From: CAZKUN01 sp964555935
GTDB lineage: Bacteria > Armatimonadota > Zipacnadia > Zipacnadales > VGFC01
Assembly: GCA_964555935.1 (NCBI GenBank)
Contig: CAZKUN010000022.1
Span: 1 to 57,606, forward strand
Direction of reading: 5' to 3'
Length of the DNA stretch: 57,606 nucleotides
Shown here: positions 44,902 through 55,667 of the stretch, piece after piece
How the letters are laid out: the number at the start of each line of letters is the position of its first letter
Numbering within the stretch: position 1 is the stretch's first letter
Notes under the pieces: model-generated
The model's database searches: none
What the model was told of the DNA's origin: nothing
The model's input: the letters and a program-made list of their open reading frames with translations, nothing else
Translations under genes and position numbers: made by a program

Positions 44902-45480
44902 ATGAAGGATCGCAAAGCCGCCGTACGATACGCGAAGGCCTTCTTTGCAGACGCCTGCGATCGCGAGGCGGTGGATGGTGCCATCCAGGACCTTCTCACA
45001 TTGAGCACGATCTGGGAGCAGTCCCCCGATCTCGTGAAGTTCCTGAGGCACCCGAGCGTTCCGGCCGAGCGGAAGAAGCAAGTTTGCTCCGAGTTGTTCG
45101 CAACCGTGCTCAACGAGGGCAACGAGCGCTTGGTTGCCTTGCTCATTGACCGCAAACGCGTCGAGCTTCTGCCTGAGATCGCTGAGGAGTTTCAGAAGCT
45201 CGTCGATGACTACCGGGGCATCGTGAGGGCACATGTCCGCACGGCGTCGCCCCTGACGGATGAAGAGTTGACTCGACTCAATGACCTCGTGGGGGCCGCT
45301 TTCGGAGGGACCCCCGTGGTAGACGTGCAGACTCACCCCGAGCTTATCGGCGGGATGACCATCCGAGTCAAGGACACATACGTCGACGGTTCAGTCCGAA
45401 CATCGCTGAATTCGATCGCGACCCAACTCCGGTCCGCGACCGTCGACATGCCTGCCGCCAGTGATAACGCCGGAGACTGA
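44902..45480 (+). CDS. atpH: ATP synthase F1 subunit delta
   Basis: A 192-residue OSCP/delta subunit: helical N-terminal domain (AAVRYAKAFFADACD, WEQSPDLVKFLRHPSV) and a C-terminal part (GTPVVDVQTHPELIGGMTIRV) typical of the family. It connects F1 to the b subunits. Context is certain. Confidence 0.94.
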   Translation: MKDRKAAVRYAKAFFADACDREAVDGAIQDLLTLSTIWEQSPDLVKFLRHPSVPAERKKQVCSELFATVLNEGNERLVALLIDRKRVELLPEIAEEFQKLVDDYRGIVRAHVRTASPLTDEELTRLNDLVGAAFGGTPVVDVQTHPELIGGMTIRVKDTYVDGSVRTSLNSIATQLRSATVDMPAASDNAGD

Positions 45481-45491
45481 GGTGAACCGCC

Positions 45492-47063
45492 TTGGGCGTG
45501 CGCCCGGACGAGATTAGCGCCGTACTAAAACGAGAGCTTGAGGGTCATGAGACCAAACTCGAGCTCGTGAATATCGGCAACGTCCTGCAGGTCGGCGACG
45601 GCATTGCCCGTTGCTATGGCCTTGCGGGAGCGATGGCGAACGAACTCATCGAGTTCCCGCCGACCGCCGACGGCACCGAAGTCTACGGCATCGCCTTCAA
45701 CCTCGAGGAAGATAACGTCGGGTGCATCCTCATGGGCCCCGACCAGCATATCTCCGAGGGCGACGAGGTGAAGACCACCGGCCGTATCGCCAACACGAAA
45801 GTCGGCGACGCGCTGCTTGGGCGCGTCGTGACGCCTCTAGGCGAGCCGCTCGACGGCAAGGGCCCGATCGTGTCCAACGATTTCCTTCCGCTTGAGGGCC
45901 GCGCGCCGGGCGTCATCGAACGCCAGCCCGTGTGCGAGCCGATGCAGACCGGCCTCAAGGCGATCGACGCGATGTTCCCGATCGGTCGCGGCCAGCGCGA
46001 GCTGATCATTGGCGACCGCCAGACGGGCAAGACCGCCATCGCCATCGACGCGATCATCAACCAGCGCGGCACGGGCGTCAAGTGCATCTACGTTGCGATA
46101 GGGCAGAAGCTCTCCACCGTCCGGCGCATTGCCGCGCAGCTTGAGGAATTTGGCGCGCTCGAGCACACCATCATCGTCGCCGCCTGCGCGTCCGAACCCG
46201 CCGCGCTGCAGTACGTTGCTCCCTACGCCGGCGCCTCGATGGCCGAACACTTCCGCGACGCGGGCGGGCACGCGCTGGTCGTCTACGATGACCTCAGCAA
46301 GCACGCCGCGGCCTATCGTCAGGTTTCGCTGCTGCTGCGCCGACCGCCGGGACGCGAAGCCTTCCCCGGTGATATCTTCAACCTCCACAGCCGCCTGCTT
46401 GAGCGCGCGGCCAAGATGTCGGACGAATTGGGCGCGGGATCGATCACGGCGCTGCCGGTCGTCGAGACGCAGGAAGGCGACTTCGCGGCGTACATCCCCA
46501 CCAATGTCATCTCGATCACCGATGGCCAGATCTACCTTGAGCCTGAGCTCTTCTACGCGGGTATCCGTCCCGCGATCAACGTCGGTCTGAGCGTATCGCG
46601 AGTCGGTAGCGCGGCCCAGACCAAGGCGATGAAGAACGTTCAGAAGCAGCTCAAGCTCGACTTGGCCTCATACCGCGAATACGAGGCGTTCGCTCAGTTC
46701 GCGTCTGACCTCGACCCGGCAACCAAGCAGATCCTCCAGCGCGGTAGCCGCATGGTCGAGTTGCTGAAACAGAGACAGTATGCGCCGATGAGCGTCACCG
46801 ATCAGGTGATCGTCATCTACGCCGGTCAGCAGGGATACCTCGACAACCTCGAGGTGGATGAAGTTCAAGAAGCCGAAACACAGATCCTGGCGTTCGTCCG
46901 CGAGAGGTACCCCGATATCGCCAACCGGATCGAGCAGTCGCTGGACTTCACGGACGACGACGGCGAGCAGCTCAGCGCCGCGCTCGACGATTTCCTTGCC
47001 AAGCGCGCGGCCGGCGAACTCGGCCTTCGCGAGTCCGACGAGTCCGACGAATCAGCAGAATAG
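45492..47063 (+). CDS. atpA: ATP synthase F1 subunit alpha
   Basis: A 523-residue protein with the Walker A-like GDRQTGKTA (about residue 172), the family signature PAINVGLSVSRVGS and the usual length. It forms the non-catalytic nucleotide sites of the F1 hexamer. A TTG start with GAGGTGA six bases upstream is chosen. The C-terminus has a short acidic Ser/Asp/Glu tail. Confidence 0.97.
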   Translation: MGVRPDEISAVLKRELEGHETKLELVNIGNVLQVGDGIARCYGLAGAMANELIEFPPTADGTEVYGIAFNLEEDNVGCILMGPDQHISEGDEVKTTGRIANTKVGDALLGRVVTPLGEPLDGKGPIVSNDFLPLEGRAPGVIERQPVCEPMQTGLKAIDAMFPIGRGQRELIIGDRQTGKTAIAIDAIINQRGTGVKCIYVAIGQKLSTVRRIAAQLEEFGALEHTIIVAACASEPAALQYVAPYAGASMAEHFRDAGGHALVVYDDLSKHAAAYRQVSLLLRRPPGREAFPGDIFNLHSRLLERAAKMSDELGAGSITALPVVETQEGDFAAYIPTNVISITDGQIYLEPELFYAGIRPAINVGLSVSRVGSAAQTKAMKNVQKQLKLDLASYREYEAFAQFASDLDPATKQILQRGSRMVELLKQRQYAPMSVTDQVIVIYAGQQGYLDNLEVDEVQEAETQILAFVRERYPDIANRIEQSLDFTDDDGEQLSAALDDFLAKRAAGELGLRESDESDESAE

Positions 47064-47124
47064 GTTGCCTGGAGGGGCCGTCTACGCGATCGACGCCTGA
47101 TCGAAGCCGCCGGCCCGCGGAACT

Positions 47125-47979
47125 ATGGCACAGACACTAAGACAACTCCGACGCCAAATCCGCCTGGTGGGCAAGATCCACCAGATCACGCGCGCTATGC
47201 AGATGGTCGCGGCCGCCAAATTGCGGCGCGTCCAGCAACGCGCGACCGAAGGCAAGGTGTACTGGCAGCGCATGCAGGACGTCGTTCAGGAGATCGGCGC
47301 GGCGTCATCGGATGTTCAGCATCCCCTGCTGACGCCTCGGCCCGTGGAGCGCATCGGACTCGTCGTGATCTCGGCGGACAAGGGCCTGTGTGGCGGCTAT
47401 AACGCCCAGGTCGGGCGTGAGGCGCGCCAGTTCCTGGATACCTGTGACGTGCCTGTTGACATCCGGCTCGCCGGTCTCAAGACCAAGAGCGCCATCCAAC
47501 GCGCCGGTGGGAATGTCGTCGGCGAGTTCGAGAAGGACGACCGCACGCTCGCGGCGGACGCCTCGCGAATGGCGCTAGGTCTGCGCGGCTGGTTCGAGTC
47601 GGGCGAGGTCGATCAGGTACACCTCACCTACGCTCAGTTCATCAGCGTCGGCCGCGACAAGCCGTCGACGATTCAGCTTCTGCCCGTCCCGCCGCCCGAG
47701 CACGACGAAGACGCTCCGGCGAGCGAGTACATTTTTGAGCCCGAGCCGGAGGAGCTTTTCCAGCGATTGCTGCCCCGGTACGTCGACGCTCAAGTCTACC
47801 AGATGCTGCTCGAGGCCAGCGCCTCGGAACACGCGGCGCGCATGAGAGCGATGGCCGCGGCGACCGAGAACGCGGAAGAGCTGACTGAGAAGCTGACCAT
47901 GCAGGCCAACCGCATGCGCCAGCAGGAGATCACTGCTCAGCTGCTCGACGTCGTCGGCGGTTCAGAAGCACTCGCGTAG
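47125..47979 (+). CDS. atpG: ATP synthase F1 subunit gamma
   Basis: A 284-residue rotor subunit: N-terminal coiled coil (TLRQLRRQIRLVGKIHQITR, AMQMVAAAKLRR) and the C-terminal helix (ENAEELTEKLTMQANRMRQ). Central-stalk role; complete length. Confidence 0.96.
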   Translation: MAQTLRQLRRQIRLVGKIHQITRAMQMVAAAKLRRVQQRATEGKVYWQRMQDVVQEIGAASSDVQHPLLTPRPVERIGLVVISADKGLCGGYNAQVGREARQFLDTCDVPVDIRLAGLKTKSAIQRAGGNVVGEFEKDDRTLAADASRMALGLRGWFESGEVDQVHLTYAQFISVGRDKPSTIQLLPVPPPEHDEDAPASEYIFEPEPEELFQRLLPRYVDAQVYQMLLEASASEHAARMRAMAAATENAEELTEKLTMQANRMRQQEITAQLLDVVGGSEALA

Positions 47980-48047
47980 GACGAGCCGGCAAAACCGTCC
48001 ACGCGCGCGACACGACACGCGAAGCGAACGCGTAAGGGAGTTGACGC

Positions 48048-49469
<1,422 letters not shown>

Positions 49470-49491
49470 GGCCCGCCAGAGGACAGGCAGC

Positions 49492-49917
49492 ATGGCCAGC
49501 ACATTCACAGTACAAATCGCATCCCCCGAGCGCGTTTGCCTCGAGCGCGAGGTCGCGTCCCTCACCGCGCCGGCGTACGACGGCTACCTGGGCGTCATGG
49601 CGAACCACGCGCCGATGGTGGCTGAGTTGCGCGTCGGCGAGGTCCGCTTGGTGGATGCGGACGGCGCCGAGGAACTCGTCGCGGTTTCGGGCGGGTTTTT
49701 GTCTGTCTCAGACAACACGGCGGTCGTGCTGGCGGATTCCGCGGAGGTGGCAACCGACATCGACCAGGAGCGCGCTCAGGAAGCCAAGAAGCGCGCTCGC
49801 GAACGGCTAGCCGGCAATGGCGACAACCAGGATAGCGACGCCGTTGATTCAGAGCGCGCCAGATGTGCGTTGGTGCGAGCCATTAACCGCCTTACGGTGG
49901 TGGGCAAGCGGCCGTAA
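49492..49917 (+). CDS. atpC: ATP synthase F1 subunit epsilon
   Basis: A 141-residue protein: the N-terminal beta-barrel (FTVQIASPERVCLEREVASL, YDGYLGVMANHAPMVAEL) is typical; the C-terminal helices are longer and end with an Asn/Asp/Arg-rich segment. GAGGA lies 9 nt before the ATG. Last gene of the atp operon. Confidence 0.93.
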   Translation: MASTFTVQIASPERVCLEREVASLTAPAYDGYLGVMANHAPMVAELRVGEVRLVDADGAEELVAVSGGFLSVSDNTAVVLADSAEVATDIDQERAQEAKKRARERLAGNGDNQDSDAVDSERARCALVRAINRLTVVGKRP

Positions 49918-50081
49918 GCGTCCCCCCAAGAACCCGAAGCTCTCACCCTTTCAGATGCGGATCGAACACTGCCGGCGCCGCCCTCGTAATGGGGTGTGTC
50001 GGTCGCGCCCCTTGCCAAGCCGCGCCGTTTGTCGTTATTGTAGGACGCGCTCAAACTACGCGATCATACGTGAACCTACCT

Positions 50082-51113
50082 ATGTGGCGCTTCTCTGAAG
50101 ATCTCGGGATTGACCTGGGCACGGCGAATATCGTCGTCTACGCGCGTGGCCGCGGCATCGTCTTGCGCGAGCCATCTGTTGTGGCTATCGACACGCGCAC
50201 CAAGAAGGTCCTGGCAGTTGGCGAAGAGGCGCGTCTGATGCTCGGACGCACGCCCGGCAATATCGTCGCCAAGCGCCCGCTACGCGACGGGGTCATCGCG
50301 GATTACTCCATCACGCGCGACATGCTCGCGTACCTCATCGCGCGCGCGTGCGGCAAGCGCGGACGGCTGTTCAAGCCGAGGGTCGTCATCTGCATCCCGT
50401 CCGGCGCGACCAATGTCGAGAAGCGCGCCGCGCTCGACGCCGCTCGCTCCGCGGGCGCCCGGCGAGCGATCCCAATTGAGGAACCCATGGCCGCCGCTAT
50501 CGGCGCCGGCCTCCCCATCGATCTCCCCGGCGGGAACATGGTCGTCGACGTGGGTGGCGGCACGACCGACATCGCCGTCATCAGCCTCGGTGGAATCGTC
50601 ATCTCCGACAGCCTTCGCGTCGGCGGCAACCGCCTCGACGAGGCCATCGTTCGCCACGTTCGGCGCACCTACAACCTCGACGTTGGGGAGCCCACTGCGG
50701 AGAACATCAAGATGGAGATCGGGTCCGCGGTGCCGATCGACCCTGAGCACGACCTCGACGTCAAAGGCCGCGACATCGTGAGCGGCCTGCCCAAGGTGGT
50801 AACGGTTAGCTCCGTCGAGGTCCGCGAGGCCATGCAGGAGTCGATCACTGCCATCATCGTGTCTGTGAAACAGATTCTGGAACAGACGCCGCCGGAACTC
50901 GCCGCCGACATCATCGAACGCGGAATCACGCTGACAGGTGGTGGGGCGCTGCTCGTGGGGCTCGATACTTTGCTCGAGCGCGAGACGGGGATCCCCGTGG
51001 TGATTGCCGGCGACCCGATGAGTTCCGTCGCGGTCGGCACGGGCGCGGTGCTCGACATGGCGAGCTTCCTCGACAGCCACGACGACTCTCCCATCTACCA
51101 GGAGCGCACCTAG
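50082..51113 (+). CDS. mreB: Rod shape-determining actin-like protein MreB
   Basis: A 343-residue actin-fold protein with phosphate-1 motif DLGTANIVVYARG, phosphate-2 DVGGGTTDIAVISLGG (about 160) and adenosine-site GGGALLVGLD. It forms membrane filaments that guide wall synthesis in rods. The ATG at 50082 gives the usual MWRF-type N-terminal amphipathic start; the frame is open further upstream (to 49989) but that part is atypical. It follows atpC by 164 bp. mreC/mreD are not next to it. Confidence 0.94.
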   Translation: MWRFSEDLGIDLGTANIVVYARGRGIVLREPSVVAIDTRTKKVLAVGEEARLMLGRTPGNIVAKRPLRDGVIADYSITRDMLAYLIARACGKRGRLFKPRVVICIPSGATNVEKRAALDAARSAGARRAIPIEEPMAAAIGAGLPIDLPGGNMVVDVGGGTTDIAVISLGGIVISDSLRVGGNRLDEAIVRHVRRTYNLDVGEPTAENIKMEIGSAVPIDPEHDLDVKGRDIVSGLPKVVTVSSVEVREAMQESITAIIVSVKQILEQTPPELAADIIERGITLTGGGALLVGLDTLLERETGIPVVIAGDPMSSVAVGTGAVLDMASFLDSHDDSPIYQERT

Positions 51114-51123
51114 TCTCTCCGCG

Positions 51124-52374
51124 CTACTGAGTCCTCATCCTCAGCCTCGTCTCGATCGTGCTGCCGAAGAACGCCGCGCGCAGCTCGTGCACCGAGGCCT
51201 CTGCCGCGTCGGTGACGGTCTGCCCAGCCTCCACCTCGTCCGGGTAGATGGTGAACAGGCGCTCGCCGCGGGCCGTTACGTGCGCCAGCCCGCCGGCATC
51301 CTCGATCGCGATGTCATACTCCTCCATGCCGCCCGCAAGCGCTGTGTCGACCCTCGTAACCGCCGCCGCCGCCCGTTGCGCGGCCGTCTCGCCGGTCGGG
51401 GCTGTCGCGAAAAACGTGTAGATCGTTCGGTCCCACAGAAGAAGCACCGCCGCCGGCTCTCCATGCACGATGGCGTCCATTGCCTCCGGTTTGCTCCAGG
51501 ACGTCACGGCCCGTCGATTAACCTCGATGCCGTGGTCTCTGATGAATCGGCGGATCGCCTGGACGCGTTCGACCGGGTACGGGTGAGTTTGGTAGATGCC
51601 TAGTTCCACCGGCGCGCGCGATCGCTCTTCGGCGGCAAGACGCTCGATGAAAGTGAGCAGGCCTGTGGGGTTGTACCCCGCTTTGACGATGTACTCGACC
51701 GCCGACTCATCGGCTTCCGTCTCGTAATCAATCCCGTAATGGTTCATCACGCCCGTCGCGACTTGCTGGCTGACTCCGAGTATCTGAAACGCCGTGCCGA
51801 TTCCTCCGCCAAGAAGCAGCGTCGCTAGCGATGCGATCAGTCCCCCTCGGAAGAGCCCCTTTGCTCGATCGGACTGGCGAAGGCCGTGGTAGTGACAGAC
51901 GTGGGCGATTTCGTGGGCGAGAATTGATGCCAGCTCATCGTCGGACTGCACGGAGAGGAATGCCTTGTCTGGCGACGGCGGAACCAGCAGTCCACGCGTG
52001 ACGAAGATGATCCCACCTGGCAGCGCGAAGGCGTTCGCGTCTTCGCGGTCGAGCAGATGCAGTCTGTAGCCACTGACGGCGGGCTGCTCCTCGCCTTCGG
52101 GAACGGTTGCCGCGCCGATGTCATGTTGCACGTCCGGTCGCGGACAGTGGACCGCGATTTCGTCGAGTAGCTTCTGACATCGCGCCTTCTGCGCCTCATC
52201 CGCCCACTCCGGCGCCTCAGCGAGGATTTCCTTCGCGCCCTCCTCGCTGACCCGCCGCTCGTGGTCCGGCGACCACGTCTTCGCGGCCTGGGCAGGCGCG
52301 ACTGCCGGCAGCATCAACGTGACGAGAAACAAGAACAGACAGACTCGGCCGATAGGCCGTCGATGTTGGATCAT
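51124..52374 (-). CDS. Secreted/membrane M48-family metalloprotease
   Basis: A 416-residue zinc protease with a signal peptide (LFLFLVTLMLPAVAPAQA). HEIAH (154-158) and the downstream ETEAD (E220) supply the zinc ligands and catalytic Glu. A hydrophobic stretch (about 177-197) follows, as in BepA/YfgC-like periplasmic M48 proteins that check outer-membrane protein folding. The C-terminal region (about 280-416) is not a TPR domain and I do not recognise it. Converges on mreB. Confidence 0.88.
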   Translation of the reverse strand: MIQHRRPIGRVCLFLFLVTLMLPAVAPAQAAKTWSPDHERRVSEEGAKEILAEAPEWADEAQKARCQKLLDEIAVHCPRPDVQHDIGAATVPEGEEQPAVSGYRLHLLDREDANAFALPGGIIFVTRGLLVPPSPDKAFLSVQSDDELASILAHEIAHVCHYHGLRQSDRAKGLFRGGLIASLATLLLGGGIGTAFQILGVSQQVATGVMNHYGIDYETEADESAVEYIVKAGYNPTGLLTFIERLAAEERSRAPVELGIYQTHPYPVERVQAIRRFIRDHGIEVNRRAVTSWSKPEAMDAIVHGEPAAVLLLWDRTIYTFFATAPTGETAAQRAAAAVTRVDTALAGGMEEYDIAIEDAGGLAHVTARGERLFTIYPDEVEAGQTVTDAAEASVHELRAAFFGSTIETRLRMRTQ

Positions 52375-52422
52375 ATCACCTGGTTAGACACCCAGTCCCC
52401 GCGTCCGGTTTCCCCCGCGCCC

Positions 52423-52983
52423 CTATCGAGGTTTCGCAACCAGTTCCAGAATCCGCAGATCGAAGAACTTGCTGGTATACGTCGGCCGCATCACGAGTGA
52501 CGTGTCGGCTCCCTCCTCCGATCCCGCAATCGAGATCACTTCCTCATCCATGTCGAGCATTCCCGCATCCGCCGCCATGAGCATGCACTCCACCGCGACC
52601 TTCGTCCCCTGGCACCACGTGTAGTAGACATGCGAGATGAGATGGTTGTCGGGCAGCCCGCCGAACTTATCGGCGATGGCGCTATCGAGCGCGCCCATGA
52701 GCGAGTGAGGACAGGTGAGAATCCTCACGCCGAGACTCTCAGCCTCCGCAGTGATGCCCTGGTCCGGCGGGGCGTAGGTTCCCCAATGTCCGGCCGAAAG
52801 CGTAACGCCGATGATCGCGCAGTCCGGCATCGCCTTCGCCGCCATGAACGCGGTCTTGCCGGTTGTCGTGGCCACGACCACCTGTCGAATGCCCAGCTCG
52901 CCCCCGCGCCGGTTGCTTGCCGCCAGCGTCGCCTCCGTGTGATCCGGACCCGGCGTCTCGAAGTACAGGACGGTCTGCTCCAT
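52423..52983 (-). CDS. Pyruvate-kinase alpha/beta-domain-like protein
   Basis: A 186-residue protein resembling the free-standing C-terminal domain of pyruvate kinase (pattern VVATTTGKTAFMAAKAM and later TCPHSLMGALDSAIADKFGG). Such stand-alone proteins occur in archaea and some bacteria and have no known activity. GGAGG lies 8 nt before the ATG. It is divergent from the TPP enzyme gene. Confidence 0.75.
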   Translation of the reverse strand: MEQTVLYFETPGPDHTEATLAASNRRGGELGIRQVVVATTTGKTAFMAAKAMPDCAIIGVTLSAGHWGTYAPPDQGITAEAESLGVRILTCPHSLMGALDSAIADKFGGLPDNHLISHVYYTWCQGTKVAVECMLMAADAGMLDMDEEVISIAGSEEGADTSLVMRPTYTSKFFDLRILELVAKPR

Positions 52984-53133
52984 GCTGCTCGCCTCCCGCG
53001 TCGCGTTGGGCTGTCGACGGTCGGCGTCTCCTTCGCCTCGCCGCGCCCATCTCCCTCGCCCCACGGAGGGAAGCCGCCCACCCCGAGCGAAGAGACGAGT
53101 TCGTCCCATTGACTCTCCCCTGGTGACACTCGA

Positions 53134-54699
53134 GTGATGACATGCGCGCAAGCCGTTGTTGATGTGCTCCAGCGCCACGGCCCCCCGGTGGTGTTCGGCT
53201 ATCCCGGCGCTCACACCGTGCTGCTCCACGCCGCCGTCTGTCGCGAGCCGTCTTTGCGGCACGTGCTGGTCCGCCACGAGCAGGGCGCGGCCTTCGCGGC
53301 CGACGGTTACGCCCGGGCGAGCGGCGGCGCCGGCGTGTTCATCACAACCGCCGGCCCCGGCGCGACCAATGCCCTCACCGCAGTCGCCGAGAGCTATACG
53401 AACTCGATACCGACGGTCCACGTGTCCGCTCAGGTCGACCGGCCATACATCGGAACCGGCCTCGGCGCGTGGCACGAGACAGACCTTGAGGCGATATTCA
53501 AGCCGGTCACGAAGTGGAACGCCACCGCCTCCGAGGCCGCCGATGCCCCCGCACTGACGCTCCGCGCGCTCGCGGAGGCCGTTGCCGGACGTCCGCGAAC
53601 AACGCAGATTTGCATTCCTCGTGACCTCTTGGATCAGCCGTCGCCGCCGCCGGATGGCCCCGCCGATGTCGATCGCTCGACGGCCCTCGACGCCGATGAG
53701 GTCGCAGCCGCTGCCCGCGCGCTGGCCGAGGCAGAGCGGCCCGTCATCCTCGCCGGTGGCGGCTCACAGGGCGCGTCCTCGGCTCTGCGGTCGCTCGCCC
53801 GAGCCGTCGGCGCCGGTGTCGCCACCACGTGCATGGGCAAGGGCGCCTTCGCAGATGACGATCCTCTCTCCCTCGGCGCCGCGTGGGGCGCCCCAGCCGT
53901 GGCCGCCCTCGCCGAGGCGGACGCGTGCCTCGCGGTCGGATGCCGTTTCACCGAGATAACCACACGCACGTGGGCCGTCAAGATGCCCAGTTCGCTTATC
54001 CATATTGATATCGACCCCGACGTCATCGACATGCACTACCCGGCCACCGCGCCCGTCGTTGGCGATGCCGGCGCGGCCCTTGAAGCCATTGCCTCTGAGG
54101 TCGCCGCCACGCCTCGCGATGATTGGAGGAGCCGCGTCGCCGAACTCCGAGCAGCAGACCGAGCTGCCCTCAACCCTGACGCTCTACTGTGTCGCGTGCT
54201 CCGCGGCGCTATCCCCAGGGAAGCCATGATCGTCGGTGACGTCGCGACCCTCTGCTACCACATGTTCAACCACTTCGACGTCTACGAGCCCAACGGATTC
54301 CTCTACCCGTCCGGCTACATCGCCATGGGCTACGGGCTGCCCGCGGCGATCGGCGCTCACTTTGCCCAGCCCGATCGGCCCGTGGTCTGCCTCGCCGGAG
54401 ACGGCAGCTTCTGCATGACCGCTACCGAACTCGCAACGGCCGTTCAGGATAGCGTTCCCGTCAAGATCATCTTGCTCAATAACTCGCGCCTTGAGGCCAT
54501 CGCTCACTTCGCCGGCGGCGACCTCGATGACATGCGCCAGATCGTCGATCTTCGGAATCCGGATTTTGTGTCCATGTCGAAGTCATTTGGCGTTCATGCC
54601 GAGAGGATTCCCGCAGGCGATACGGAAGGGCTTGAATCCCACATCGCGTGGCTGATGCGCGAAGAGGGACCCGCGCTGCTTGAGGTATTGCTCGACTAG
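53134..54699 (+). CDS. Thiamine-diphosphate-dependent enzyme of the acetolactate synthase family
   Basis: A 521-residue protein with the three-domain TPP layout: N-terminal catalytic Glu in RHEQGAAFAADGYARA, a middle domain, and C-terminal GDGSFCMTATELATAVQ...LLNN for TPP and magnesium. Acetolactate synthase, benzoylformate decarboxylase and sulfo-/phosphonopyruvate decarboxylases share this pattern; the exact reaction is not clear. The start is a GTG directly next to an ATG. An SDR gene follows after 21 bp and is probably co-transcribed, suggesting a two-step pathway. Confidence 0.85.
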   Translation: MMTCAQAVVDVLQRHGPPVVFGYPGAHTVLLHAAVCREPSLRHVLVRHEQGAAFAADGYARASGGAGVFITTAGPGATNALTAVAESYTNSIPTVHVSAQVDRPYIGTGLGAWHETDLEAIFKPVTKWNATASEAADAPALTLRALAEAVAGRPRTTQICIPRDLLDQPSPPPDGPADVDRSTALDADEVAAAARALAEAERPVILAGGGSQGASSALRSLARAVGAGVATTCMGKGAFADDDPLSLGAAWGAPAVAALAEADACLAVGCRFTEITTRTWAVKMPSSLIHIDIDPDVIDMHYPATAPVVGDAGAALEAIASEVAATPRDDWRSRVAELRAADRAALNPDALLCRVLRGAIPREAMIVGDVATLCYHMFNHFDVYEPNGFLYPSGYIAMGYGLPAAIGAHFAQPDRPVVCLAGDGSFCMTATELATAVQDSVPVKIILLNNSRLEAIAHFAGGDLDDMRQIVDLRNPDFVSMSKSFGVHAERIPAGDTEGLESHIAWLMREEGPALLEVLLD

Positions 54700-54720
54700 C
54701 GCGTGGCAACCGGAGGCTCG

Positions 54721-55497
54721 ATGTCCACCGATATTCTGTCCATGTTCCGGCTTGACGGCAAGGTCGCTCTCGTAACCGGCGCGTCGCGGGGCATCGGCCT
54801 GGGCCTCACGGAGGCCCTCGCATCCGCTGGCGCCGACGTCGCTCTGTGTAGCCGCTCAGCAGATGCGCTCCAGGCGAACGCCGACCGCATCGTCGAGGCG
54901 ACAGGCCGCAGAGCCATATCGACCCCGGCCGATCTCACTGATGTCGACCAGATCCGCGCCACCGTGGATAAAGTGGTGGAAAACCTCGGCAGACTGGACG
55001 TGCTCGTCAATAACGCTGGCATCAACATCCGCGAGCCCTCCCTCGATTACACCGAGGAGCAGTGGGACCAGGTGATGGACACCAACATCCGCTCTCCGTT
55101 TTTCGTCGCGCAGGCAGCCGCCCGCGCGATGCTGGAGACCGAGGGCGGAAGCATCATCAACACCGCCTCGATGCTGACCTTCATGGGGCGCGCAACCGTC
55201 CCCGCCTACGCGGCCTCCAAGGGCGGCATCGGGCAGCTCACGAAGACGCTAGCGGTCGAATGGGCCGAAAGCGGCGTCCGGGTCAACGCAATCGCGCCGG
55301 GCTTCATCAGCACTGAGATGACCGCCCCGCTCCGAGAGGACGCGGAGTTTGACGAGTGGGTCATGGGGCGAACGCCTATGCGACGCTGGGGCTACCCGTC
55401 CGATCTGGCGGGTGCGGCGGTCTTTCTGGCATCCGATGCGTCGGCGTTTATCACGGGCCAGATACTCGCTGTCGATGGAGGATTCATCGCCAGCTAG
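54721..55497 (+). CDS. Short-chain dehydrogenase/reductase
   Basis: A 258-residue SDR with TGASRGIGLG for NAD(P), NNAG, catalytic Ser in INTASML and YAASK. The sequence resembles gluconate 5-dehydrogenase or 3-oxoacyl-ACP-type reductases. GGAGG lies just before the ATG at 54721, which is preferred to the GTG at 54703. Likely partner of the TPP enzyme upstream. Confidence 0.9.
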   Translation: MSTDILSMFRLDGKVALVTGASRGIGLGLTEALASAGADVALCSRSADALQANADRIVEATGRRAISTPADLTDVDQIRATVDKVVENLGRLDVLVNNAGINIREPSLDYTEEQWDQVMDTNIRSPFFVAQAAARAMLETEGGSIINTASMLTFMGRATVPAYAASKGGIGQLTKTLAVEWAESGVRVNAIAPGFISTEMTAPLREDAEFDEWVMGRTPMRRWGYPSDLAGAAVFLASDASAFITGQILAVDGGFIAS

Positions 55498-55518
55498 CAT
55501 GTTTCGAGGGTATTGGAG

Positions 55519-55592
55519 TTTTCCACATTCACAGGTTGTGATGTCAGGTCTTGTGGATAACCATGTTGAAAACCACTGCCGAAAGTGGATAA
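55519..55592. other. Cluster of DnaA-box-like sites (possible replication origin)
   Basis: Four 9-mers close to the DnaA box TTATNCACA lie in 74 bp: TTTTCCACA (55519-55527, plus), TTATCCACA (55552-55560, minus, perfect), TTTTCAACA (55564-55572, minus, one mismatch) and TTATCCACT (55584-55592, minus, one mismatch). A weaker site overlaps 55525-55533. The region lies between the SDR and LuxR genes. dnaA, dnaN and gyrB are not in the window. Confidence 0.5.
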
Positions 55593-55667
55593 CACGGGCC
55601 CGAGGGGCAATGGCGCCCTCTCGGATCTGACCGAATCGCGCAAGGATGCGCCTGGGTGGTGCCTCAC

